A DNA stretch of 64,000 nucleotides. It comes from CAYYIS01 sp964470965. GTDB taxonomy: Bacteria > JAAXHH01 > JABIQT01. A program made the position numbers and the translations under genes. The DNA is taken from contig CAYYIS010000021.1 in the NCBI GenBank assembly GCA_964470965.1, forward strand, positions 14,116 through 78,115. Reading direction: 5' to 3'. The notes beneath the pieces are model-generated. The model saw only the letters and a program-made list of their open reading frames with translations. It had not been told where the DNA came from and ran no database searches. Positions 8,498 through 17,021 of the stretch are shown here, in pieces (within the stretch, counting starts at the first letter, position 1; each line of letters starts with the position of its first letter).

Positions 8498-10375
8498 ATG
8501 GCTACCGATACTCGGCAAGAGAGGCAGACATTGTCAGGCACTGCTCCTTTCATGTTTTTTTCACCGGAAGAGACTTCGCTTGCGGCGTTGCCGTTTTTCT
8601 CCTTGGAACACGGCGACCAGCAGGATGCCTTTCATATCGACTATAAAACCCGGTTAGCAAACCATGAGGTAAATGCGACGCTGCGTTGGCGTGTGTCTGC
8701 CGATCCGGTCTATGGCTTTCCGGGGCCGTTCGACCGGAAGATTTTCAAGGTCATTGAATACCTCGCGATTCAGCAGTCGCGGTTGCCGCTTCGGAATCCG
8801 ATACGGATTTCCCTGGGCCAGGTACTCAACATGGTCGGCTTGGCCCCCTTTCCGGCGCACCTCGCACGGGTACGTTCTTCAATCAGAAGAATTGCCGCCG
8901 TCACGATACAGAGTGATCTGACATTTCTCAGCGGCCAGCATACCGGCCGCTCATCGCAGACATTTCATGTTTATGACAGAGTCCTGTTCCAAGAGGCTGC
9001 CGGGGAAGGAACTTCCGATGACAGCAGGAACATTGTCACTTTCGGAGCCTGGTACTTGGAAAACCTCAACCAGGGGTATCTCCAACCCATCGACTTTCCT
9101 TATTTTCGTAGTATCCGAAACCCTTTAGCCAGTCGGATGTACGAACTGCTCACCGCAAAATTCGAAAATGTCTTCACACGGGATCTGAGTGGATGGCAGG
9201 TGTCTTACCCTGTGCTGTGCAGGCTGCTTCCAACCCGTCAGGTTTTTCGGGCCCCTCAGCGACAGTTGGAAAGCGCTCACAATGAGTTGGTCGCCACAGG
9301 GTTCGTTGAGGATGTCACGTGGGAGAAAGTCGACAGGACTTGGATGCTGCTCTATATTCCGGGAAAGCGGGCCCGGGCCCTGCGCCAGAGGCTACCGGAG
9401 GCGTCGGACACCCAGCTGGAACAGCTCAATCAAGCGGCTTCAACAACCGAAGTCAAGCCACCGGAAGAAGAAACACCCGAGCTAAAATCTGAACCGCAAC
9501 GTCCGCTGCGTGAAAGTCGTCCTGCACAGAAGGTAGATGTGAAATTACCCGATTTGGAAGAAGCAGATGCGGAAGCACTGGAATACTGGCATCTAAAGGA
9601 GCGTCCGTTCGATACGACGCCGAACCCAAAATTCTACTACAACAGTGGCCAGCATCATGAAGCATTTTTCAAGATGAAGCACGCCGTAGCAACCCAGTCC
9701 GGCGCCATGTTATTGACCGGAGAAGTGGGCTCGGGGAAAACGTTGCTGACCAGAGCGTTCATTCACAGCCTTAAACGGGATCAATACGAAGTCGCGCTGT
9801 TGACAAATCCGCGGTGGGACGGAGTCGCGTTGTTACGGGAGATTCTGTTTCAGTTCGGGCAGGAAGTGGATACATCGGATAAGACCGTGATCCTTCACAA
9901 GATCGAGGATATCTGGTTCAACAATTATACAGACGGCAGACATACCGTCCTGATAATTGATGAAGCACAGTTGATAGAAAATTACGGGACGTTTGAGGAA
10001 TTGCGCCTGCTGCTGAACTTCCAGATGGACGACCGCTATCTGGTGACACTCGTCCTATTGGGGCAACCGGAGCTGAACGCACAGATCGATGCCATACCGC
10101 AGCTGGAACAGAGAATGGCATACCGGCACCACATCTGGTCGCTGACAGAGGAGGAGACGTGGGAGTATATTCGCCACCGGCTGAAGGTGGCGGGCGCTGC
10201 GAAGGACCTGTTTCTTAAGGAGACCGCCAGCCGGATTTTTGATCTGTCTCAGGGCGTCCCGCGTCGTATCAACACGCTCTGCAACATGTGTCTGCTGACC
10301 GGTTGGCTGCGCAAGACAGATGCCATTAATAAGACAATCGTCGAACAGGCGGCTTCGCCTTATAGCAGTCGGTGA
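8498..10375 (+). CDS. RPA-like domain fused to ExeA/GspA-type AAA+ ATPase
   Basis: A 625-residue two-part protein. Residues about 1-310 are an RPA-type initiator-like domain paralogous to the preceding gene (FGFPGPFDRKIFKVIEYLA, ARVRSSIRRIAAV, ASRMYELLTAKFE). A charged, proline-rich linker covers about 310-370. The C-terminal half is an ExeA/GspA-like AAA+ ATPase beginning YWHLKERPFDTTPNPKFYY, with Walker A GEVGSGKT at about 408, Walker B LIIDEAQ at about 486, a sensor-like LLGQPEL, and GVPRRINTLCN at the end. I chose ATG 8498 because AGGGG lies 6 bases before it; the frame is open to ATG 8417. The pair suggests an ATP-driven DNA-binding complex, but the function is unknown. Confidence 0.72.
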   Translation: MATDTRQERQTLSGTAPFMFFSPEETSLAALPFFSLEHGDQQDAFHIDYKTRLANHEVNATLRWRVSADPVYGFPGPFDRKIFKVIEYLAIQQSRLPLRNPIRISLGQVLNMVGLAPFPAHLARVRSSIRRIAAVTIQSDLTFLSGQHTGRSSQTFHVYDRVLFQEAAGEGTSDDSRNIVTFGAWYLENLNQGYLQPIDFPYFRSIRNPLASRMYELLTAKFENVFTRDLSGWQVSYPVLCRLLPTRQVFRAPQRQLESAHNELVATGFVEDVTWEKVDRTWMLLYIPGKRARALRQRLPEASDTQLEQLNQAASTTEVKPPEEETPELKSEPQRPLRESRPAQKVDVKLPDLEEADAEALEYWHLKERPFDTTPNPKFYYNSGQHHEAFFKMKHAVATQSGAMLLTGEVGSGKTLLTRAFIHSLKRDQYEVALLTNPRWDGVALLREILFQFGQEVDTSDKTVILHKIEDIWFNNYTDGRHTVLIIDEAQLIENYGTFEELRLLLNFQMDDRYLVTLVLLGQPELNAQIDAIPQLEQRMAYRHHIWSLTEEETWEYIRHRLKVAGAAKDLFLKETASRIFDLSQGVPRRINTLCNMCLLTGWLRKTDAINKTIVEQAASPYSSR

Positions 10376-10784
10376 TGTACCTACCCCTTCCGGGGTTCGT
10401 AACCGCGCGTGCTGTAACTGTAAACTGAACTGCCCGGCCCAACACGATTTCCTATAGTGTCAGATGGATGGAACGATTAGAAGCAAGTGCAACCGTTGCC
10501 ATATCAACTGCCAACGTTCTCTCGGCGGTCAATTTACCTGTGCCGGACCGGAAGAGGCCTAGGCAAAATGGACCACGTTTACCTCCCGTCGCTGTTAATT
10601 CGTCTGCTCCTTGGTCGATCCGAACCATAAGATTTCCGGGTCAGTGAAGACCACTGCAGCGTTTGATTTTGGGATCGATCAATGAAACGTCTACCCTGAG
10701 ATCTGCCCCAAGGAATGCCACCGGGGATTCTCCCGGATTTCCATCTCGGAACCTCTCCCCGAAGGCCACACCTCATAAATTTGT
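10376..10784. other. Gene-free stretch, 409 bases
   Basis: No recognisable gene. It lies between the convergent ends of the RPA-ATPase gene and the SGNH hydrolase pseudogene. A short hairpin (ACCCC-TTCC-GGGGT) is just after the RPA-ATPase stop. I saw no iterons or direct repeats that would mark a replication origin for the neighbouring initiator-like genes. Confidence 0.5.
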
Positions 10785-11873
10785 TTATCCAATCCGGAGC
10801 AATTTCAGAATAGAAGATGCGACATGTTCGGCTTTTAACCTCGAACCGATTCCATCAACATGGAACCAGTCGACCCAATTCCCTTCAGGAATATGCCCTT
10901 CAGGAAAAGGAGAATATTCTACTTGAAGTTTTTCCGCAATCTTACGCATAATCTCCTTATGCCGTTCTATTTGTGTAAAAATATCTGGTGGCACAGGGCC
11001 AGATGGGGGATTGGGGAATGGATTTAATGGAGGTGGGAGCAGAATGACTTCGGAACCATCTTCTTTTATTTCTCGTATCAGCGTAGACAAATTGTGCGTA
11101 AAACCAAGATTGCCATCTGGAATCGATTGTATTTCACCAGAGAACCAAGGTGCCAGTGGCTCACGATTTTGGACAAAATGTTGTCCCTGGATAAAATCAT
11201 CAAAAAAACAAATTTAGGAGAAGCAGGCTGAACAACCGGGAATGCATCATCCAGCGGCCGCGGCCCCTCACGGCGCGCAGGTTGATGACCGGCTGACGCC
11301 AATAACTGTAATCTGGATGGTAGAACGGTCGGGTGTTGGCCTCTGCATCGTTAGCACCCGTCATTATTGCGACTATATCAGGATTGTAGTAGTGGAATTT
11401 GAAATGATAATGAGTCAGAAGCTCCGCAGATGTCCCCCAAGGAACTCCGGCATTGATAACCTCATTATTTTTAAACCTATCAGGCAAATTTTTCGTCAGG
11501 ACATTTCGGACTTGTTCCGGATAGGTATTTGCATTCTTGGGTACCGCCCAACTGTAGGTATTAGATCCACCTAAAATAAAACTCTCAGTATGCCGGGTGT
11601 ACGTCCCACCGCTACTCGGTGACCACGATATCCATAGGCATTATGATGAAACTCATCTTCCCCTTCACTATAATTTGGTGCGGGAATATACAAGAGATAG
11701 GGCTGACCTACAGTTCTCTGAGCCCTTGTTAAGGCAACCTCGTTATTTCCAAGCATAATCTGACGGGCTTTTTCATACTTTGGAAAACGGGTGTTAATGA
11801 CCGTCCAACCCATAAGCTCGAGTACAACAGCCACCAAAAATACCATGATCAAGTAGAAGGCGGTTGTTTTCAA
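10785..11873 (-). pseudogene. SGNH/GDSL-type hydrolase with N-terminal membrane anchor, two frameshifts
   Basis: Reading the minus strand across three frames reconstructs one protein of about 360 residues. It has an N-terminal hydrophobic anchor (FYLIMVFLVAVVLELMG), then NAYGYRGHRVAV, block I LGGSNTYSW with the catalytic Ser, block III TGANDAE, and block V DWFHVDG with Asp and His. The frame breaks at about 11574 (one T short in TTTTATTTTA) and again at 11201-11207 (a run of seven A on the plus strand). All catalytic blocks survive, so two indels at homopolymer-like sites could be sequencing errors rather than real decay. It starts 10 bases after the aceF stop and is probably its operon partner. 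Confidence 0.8.
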
Positions 11874-11883
11874 TAAGGTGTTG

Positions 11884-13197
11884 TTACCCCTCCAGGCTCA
11901 GAAGGAACGGCTGTTCAAACGTTTCAATGAGTCGTTGCATGAACCGTGCGCCGTCGGCGCCGTCGATTAAGCGGTGGTCATAGGAAAGCATCATCGGCAG
12001 CCTTAACCGTGGTTCAAAAGCCCCGTCTATGTACACGGGTTCGATATGGCCACGCCCGATCCCGAGTATCGCGACATCGGGCGCATTGATGATAGGTGTG
12101 AAATACTCGCCGCCGAACCCACCCAGATTGGTGATGGTGAACGTGCTGCCCTGCATGTCTTCGAGCGAAAGTTTTCGGTCCCGCGCCTTGGCAGCGACTT
12201 CAGACAGCTCGACCGCCAGGTCGATCAGGCTTTTCTGATCGACGTCGCGGATTACCGGCACCACCAGGCCACGATCCGTGTCTACGGCTACGCCCACGTG
12301 GTAATAGTGTTTGTATATGATCTCCTGGCGGGCCATATCGATGCTGGCATTGAACTGTGGAAATCTCTTCAGCGCGGCCACGGCGAATTTCAACGCGATG
12401 GCGGTCATGGTCAGCTTTCCGCCTGCCGCTTCGGCTCTGTGGCCGTGCTGCTTGCGGAGCCGTTCCACGTCGGTGATATCCGCCTTATCCGCATAGGTCA
12501 CATGCGGGATGTTTACCCATGCACTGCTGAGATGCTCCGCTGCCGCCCGCCGCAGGTTGGTCATGGGCTCTTTTTCGACCGCCCCCCACTTTGAGAAGTC
12601 CGGCAACGTAACTTCCGGAACCGCACCACCGTCCGCTGCCTGTATTCCGCTCCTGTCGGTGTTGAACTGATTGGCGTGGGCCTTTACATCTTCAATGGAA
12701 ATACGTCTCCCGGGACCGGTGCCGCTTATCTGGCTGATGTCGATTCCGATTTCGCGGGCAAACCGCCTAACCGAAGGCGCCGCGGGTACCATGCCGTCGT
12801 GATCTGATGCCGCGGTTTTCAGCGATGTAGGTTCAGGCGTTGGGGCAGGCGGCGGAGTAGAGACTTCAACAGGCGCTGCCTCCGGTTCTATCGGTGCGGC
12901 TTTTTCTACCTCCGGTTTTTCCGTTATCGGTTCCTCTACCGCCGCTTCCGCCTCGGAGTCTTCGCTGTCGAACATAAGCACCGGGTTGCCGACCTCGACC
13001 TGATCCCCTTCTTTGACCAGGATCTCAGTTACCACACCATTCACAGTGGATGGTACTTCGAGGGTGGCTTTGTCGGTTTCAATTTCCAGGATTGCCTGAT
13101 TTTCTGAAAGGGTATCGCCTTCCGACACCAGGATGCCAACCACGGTGCCTGACTCCACATTTTCACCCAGCGGTGGCAGATTGAAGGGCGTTGTCAT
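11884..13197 (-). CDS. aceF: Pyruvate dehydrogenase E2, dihydrolipoamide acetyltransferase
   Basis: Core of the pyruvate dehydrogenase complex: it moves the acetyl group from E1 to CoA through a lipoyl-lysine arm. The 437 residues contain one lipoyl domain (lipoylated Lys in ETDKATLEVPS, about residue 43), a flexible Pro/Glu/Ala-rich linker at about 90-125, a peripheral-subunit-binding domain (APSVRRFAREIGIDISQISG, GPGRRI), and the catalytic domain ending with SYDHRLIDGADGARF, which holds the active-site His. It is 94 bases downstream of aceE on the same strand. No E3 gene is present in the window. Confidence 0.95.
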   Translation of the reverse strand: MTTPFNLPPLGENVESGTVVGILVSEGDTLSENQAILEIETDKATLEVPSTVNGVVTEILVKEGDQVEVGNPVLMFDSEDSEAEAAVEEPITEKPEVEKAAPIEPEAAPVEVSTPPPAPTPEPTSLKTAASDHDGMVPAAPSVRRFAREIGIDISQISGTGPGRRISIEDVKAHANQFNTDRSGIQAADGGAVPEVTLPDFSKWGAVEKEPMTNLRRAAAEHLSSAWVNIPHVTYADKADITDVERLRKQHGHRAEAAGGKLTMTAIALKFAVAALKRFPQFNASIDMARQEIIYKHYYHVGVAVDTDRGLVVPVIRDVDQKSLIDLAVELSEVAAKARDRKLSLEDMQGSTFTITNLGGFGGEYFTPIINAPDVAILGIGRGHIEPVYIDGAFEPRLRLPMMLSYDHRLIDGADGARFMQRLIETFEQPFLLSLEG

Positions 13198-13291
13198 ATT
13201 CTTGCTCCGTTGATAGTGAATTTTCCAGGGCGTATTTCAGAACGCCGCTACCGACACCAGATAAATAGGCTTTCAATATACAAAGGATTTT

Positions 13292-15988
13292 TTATAAATG
13301 AATTGGATTCGGCTTGTCCGGATCCATCTCCATTTTTTGCATCGCCCGCCGAACCTCATCGCTTGAAATCTCGCCTTCGCGCGAAAGGGCATACAGGGTC
13401 GCCAGCGTGATATGACGGGCGTCAACCTCGAAAAAATCGCGCAGCTCAGCACGGCTGCCGCTTCTTCCGAAACCGTCTGTACCCAGAGAGATCAGGGGAC
13501 GTGGAAACCAGGACGAGATGGCGTCCGGAAGTGCCTTTACATAATCTGAAGCAGCCACGAACACACCGGGTGCATCCGCCACACAGGAGGTTACATACGG
13601 CAAGCGCGGCGTCTCTTTCGGATGCATCATATTCCAGCGTTCTACATCTGCAGCATCGTTCTGAAGTCCTTTGTAACTGGTTATACTCCATACATCAACC
13701 GCCACGCCGTGGTTTTTTTCCAGGATTTCCGCGGCTTTGATTACCTCGTTGAGAATGGCACCGCTACCGAACAGCTGTGCACGGTGATTGGCTTTGCCTT
13801 TACCGGATTTCCTGAACAGGTACATGCCCTTCAGGATGCCCTCTTTGAGATCTTCTATATTATCGGGCGGCGGCGGCATCTTATACGTTTCGTTCATAAC
13901 GGTGATATAGTAGAACACGTTCTCCTGTTCTTTGTACATCCGCCGGATACCTTCCTCGATGATAACCGCCAGTTCATACGCGTAGGCAGGATCATACGAT
14001 AAAAGGTTTGGCACGGGATAGGCCAGTAGATGGCTGTTGCCGTCCTGATGCTGCAATCCCTCGCCCGCCAGTGTAGTCCGGCCCGATGTAGCACCCACCA
14101 TGAAACCGCGACATTGCAAATCACCTGCCGCCCAGACCAGATCGCCGACCCGCTGCAAACCGAACATCGAATAGAAGATATAGAAAGGGATGGTATTGAT
14201 ATTGTAATTCGAATAAGCGGTGCCGGCGGCGATAAACGTGGACATGGCGCCCGCTTCATTAATGCCTTCTTCCAGAATCTGCCCGTCCTTGGATTCGTTG
14301 TAGTACATCAGGCTGTCTGCGTCGACCGGTTCGTAGAGTTGTCCTACTGAAGAGTAGATGCCTGCCTGACTGAACAGGGCTTCCATCCCGAATGTACGTG
14401 CTTCGTCCGGAACGATAGGAACGATCAGCTTGCCGATGTTCTTGTCCCGCAGTAAACGCGCCAAAATTCGCACGAACACCATGGTGGACGAAACCTCGCG
14501 GCCGCCGGTCCCCTGGAAAAATTCTCCGAACAGTCCTGGATCCGCAGGCGCGATGGAAACAGAAGTCGCCCGCCGCTGCGGGACATACCCACCCAAGGCC
14601 TTCCTGCGTTCATGCATGTATTGTGCCTCTTCACTGCCCTCCGGCGGCCGGTAAAAAGGCAGTTTGTCGATCTCCCCATCGGGTATAGGAACCCCGAAAC
14701 GGTCCCGGAAGGCGCGCAGATCGTCGGCATCCACTTTTTTCTGCTGGTGGGTGATGTTCATTCCCTCACCACCTTCACCCAGCCCGTAGCCTTTGATCGT
14801 CTTGGCGAGGATCACCGTGGGGGAACCGGTGTGTTCAAACGCTGCTTTATACGCGTTATAAACCTTGACAGGATCATGACCGCCACGCCTCAGAGTGCGC
14901 AATTGGTCTCCGGTCATATTTTCGACCATTTTCAGCAAACGGGGATCTTTTCCAAAGAAGTTCTGCCGGATGTAATCGCCGGATTCGACCGAGTATTTTT
15001 GATATTCACCGTCTACCGCATCACTCATACGTTGAACGAGTGTTCCTTCATGATCCTGTGCCAGAAGCGTATCCCAATCGCTGCCCCAGATCACCTTGAT
15101 AACATTCCATCCGGCTCCGCAAAATATAGTTTCGAGCTCTTGTATAATTTTGCCGTTTCCGCGTACCGGACCGTCCAGTCTTTGCAGGTTGCAGTTGATC
15201 ACGAAGATCAGGTTGTCTAGTTTCTCACGGGCGGCGACGCCAATGGCTCCCAGGGATTCCGCTTCGTCCGTTTCCCCATCCCCCAAAAACACCCAGATTT
15301 TGGAGTCGTTAGGCTTCTTTAACCCCCGATCCTCCAGGTAACGCATGAAACGGGCCTGGTATATTGCCATGATCGGCCCCAGTCCCATAGATACCGTGGG
15401 GAACTCCCAGAAATCCGGCATGAGCCAGGGATGAGGGTAGGAAGAGAGACCATCCCGCTTCACTTCATGCCGGAAGTTCTTCAGTTGCTCTTCGGTAAGG
15501 CGGCCCTCTAGAAAAGCCCGAGCATAAATGCCCGGTGACCCATGCCCCTGAAAATAGACCCGGTCTCCGTCGTAATCGTTCGTTCTGGCACGGAAAAAGT
15601 GATTGAAGCCCACTTCGTAGAGTGTGGCGGCCGATGCATAGGTCGAAATATGCCCGCCGATGGAACTGTCGGACTGGTTGGCGCGGGCCACCATGGCCAG
15701 CGCGTTCCAGCGGATGATACCCTTAATACGCCGTTCAATAGACCGATTGCCGGGGAAGGAGACCTGTTTGTTTGCGGGAATGGTATTGAGATACGGGCTG
15801 TTCGTACTGTAAGGGGTGGTAATGCCCGCCCGGGCTGCAAGCGACTCCAGCGCCTGCAGCAATCGGTACACACGCCTCGGATCGCCCTGGGATATCACGT
15901 ACTCCATGGAGTACAGCCATTCCTCAAGCTCAATCTGCTCCATCTCTGATTCTATGTCGTTCCGCTCCGGCGAATTAATGCTATCCAT
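13292..15988 (-). CDS. aceE: Pyruvate dehydrogenase E1, homodimeric type
   Basis: Thiamine-diphosphate enzyme that decarboxylates pyruvate and acetylates the E2 lipoyl group. The 898-residue length fits the single-chain AceE type. The ThDP/Mg motif GDGETDEAESLGAI through NCNLQRLDGPVRGNGK is present, as are YFQGHGSPGIYARAFLEGRL and, near the C-terminus, PLISLGTDGFGRSGSRAELRDFFEV. I chose ATG 15988 (MDSINSPERND), which has AGGAG upstream on the minus strand; the frame is open 19 codons further, but those residues look non-family. It is transcribed from the promoter noted at 16063-16091. Confidence 0.96.
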   Translation of the reverse strand: MDSINSPERNDIESEMEQIELEEWLYSMEYVISQGDPRRVYRLLQALESLAARAGITTPYSTNSPYLNTIPANKQVSFPGNRSIERRIKGIIRWNALAMVARANQSDSSIGGHISTYASAATLYEVGFNHFFRARTNDYDGDRVYFQGHGSPGIYARAFLEGRLTEEQLKNFRHEVKRDGLSSYPHPWLMPDFWEFPTVSMGLGPIMAIYQARFMRYLEDRGLKKPNDSKIWVFLGDGETDEAESLGAIGVAAREKLDNLIFVINCNLQRLDGPVRGNGKIIQELETIFCGAGWNVIKVIWGSDWDTLLAQDHEGTLVQRMSDAVDGEYQKYSVESGDYIRQNFFGKDPRLLKMVENMTGDQLRTLRRGGHDPVKVYNAYKAAFEHTGSPTVILAKTIKGYGLGEGGEGMNITHQQKKVDADDLRAFRDRFGVPIPDGEIDKLPFYRPPEGSEEAQYMHERRKALGGYVPQRRATSVSIAPADPGLFGEFFQGTGGREVSSTMVFVRILARLLRDKNIGKLIVPIVPDEARTFGMEALFSQAGIYSSVGQLYEPVDADSLMYYNESKDGQILEEGINEAGAMSTFIAAGTAYSNYNINTIPFYIFYSMFGLQRVGDLVWAAGDLQCRGFMVGATSGRTTLAGEGLQHQDGNSHLLAYPVPNLLSYDPAYAYELAVIIEEGIRRMYKEQENVFYYITVMNETYKMPPPPDNIEDLKEGILKGMYLFRKSGKGKANHRAQLFGSGAILNEVIKAAEILEKNHGVAVDVWSITSYKGLQNDAADVERWNMMHPKETPRLPYVTSCVADAPGVFVAASDYVKALPDAISSWFPRPLISLGTDGFGRSGSRAELRDFFEVDARHITLATLYALSREGEISSDEVRRAMQKMEMDPDKPNPIHL

Positions 15989-16062
15989 AAGGATACAACT
16001 CCTGCAGGTCCTCTGGTAGGTGCCCATCAAAAACCCAAAAACCATTCATTTACGAACAGTAC

Positions 16063-16091
16063 AACATATCTAACTAAACCCATTTAGTCAA
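16063..16091 (-). promoter_or_regulatory. Candidate promoter of the aceEF operon
   Basis: On the minus strand, TTGACT (16091-16086), a 17-base spacer, then TATGTT (16068-16063), about 75 bases upstream of the aceE start. The -35 matches 5 of 6 and the -10 matches 4 of 6. Confidence 0.5.
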
Positions 16092-16105
16092 TCACAATAT
16101 TGTGA
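16092..16105. promoter_or_regulatory. 14-bp perfect palindrome next to the aceE -35
   Basis: TCACAATATTGTGA is a perfect palindrome that abuts the -35 hexamer of the aceEF promoter. Its placement suits an operator for a dimeric regulator. The regulator is not identified, and no regulator gene adjoins it. Confidence 0.45.
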
Positions 16106-16240
16106 ACCTTAGTAACGCGGAAACAAGAATATTCCGGCCTAGATTTGGTGCTTGACACATCGGTTGTGGAGATCCTTAATGGAAGATGTTGTAACATAAG
16201 CGGAGACCCATCGTAACCCTTTTCTAAACAGCATCAGCCC

Positions 16241-16911
16241 ATGTATAAAAACTATCCTTTGACACCTGTACTTCTGTCGCCGAATTCTTCCCCTCATTAT
16301 CTTTTTTCTTCCCTTTGTCTCCTCCGAACGGGAGCCGGTGACCATCTTCTACAGGCGCCCGCGTGTGCCCCCGAGCAGGATGTTACGGTGCGATTAATAG
16401 AGTATTTTGAGGTGCGTCATCCCCTTATCCGGATCGAGATGGCACCCACATCTGGCTATGACGAAAAAACAAAACGGCCCTGGTCCCTTTTTATCACGGG
16501 AGAAATGAGGTTCCTGCCGCTCTTTGTGGTGGTGCGCAAGCCGGGATGGTTCGACGGTTATGCGGCCCTGGTAATTCCGCCTCTGTTCGGCGCATCCGGT
16601 ATCTTCCTGCTGCGCCTGTTTTTCCGCTATATTCCGCGGGACCTGGAAGACCCGGCACGGATCGACGGATGCGCCGTCCTCGGTATCATCCTCCCCCTGG
16701 GCAGATCCGCCCAGGTCTCTCTCGGCCTCTTCGCTTTCATCGGTGAATGGGGCAGGTTCCTGAGGCCGCTGGTGGTCATAAACTTACGGGAGGGGCAGCC
16801 TATCCAGTTGGGCATCGCCATACTCCCACCTGCGGTATCTTCTCGCGCCGCAACCTGGTGACCTCCGCCATGGCTTTCATGCCGGTGGTTTTTCTATTCA
16901 TCATGCCGTAA
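16241..16911 (+). pseudogene. Fossil of a sugar ABC transporter (solute-binding protein joined to MalG-type permease)
   Basis: The frame first reads VTVRLIEYFEVRHPLIRIEM and SGYDEK, typical of the N-terminal lobe of sugar-binding lipoproteins. It then jumps without a stop to MalG-family permease sequence: RFLPLFVVVRKPGWFD, GIFLLRLFFRYIPRDLED and ARIDGC (the EAA-loop region that contacts the ATPase), and FIGEWGRFLRPLVVIN. A few residues are missing after ARIDGC, and near 16845 the frame shifts to NLVTSAMAFMPVVFLFIMP, the degraded last helix. Large internal deletions and a frameshift make this a relic of a binding-protein/permease operon. It lies just upstream of a DapA-family gene. Confidence 0.75.
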
Positions 16912-16920
16912 TGGTATAAT
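16912..16920 (+). promoter_or_regulatory. Extended -10 promoter element upstream of the DapA-family gene
   Basis: TGGTATAAT is a consensus extended -10, about 100 bases before ATG 17022. No good -35 is present, which extended -10 promoters can tolerate. Confidence 0.4.
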
Positions 16921-17021
16921 GTGCGGGGTACTGTCATGATTGGTGTAATGGGGTGAGGAGGATAGAATGATCGACTGTTTTAATCATTCACGTATTAATC
17001 ACGCTGTCAGGGAGACATACG

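Noticed and set aside
10376..10784. Replication origin or iterons beside the RPA-like genes
   Set aside because: I looked for direct repeats, DnaA-box-like clusters and AT-rich tracts and saw none convincing.
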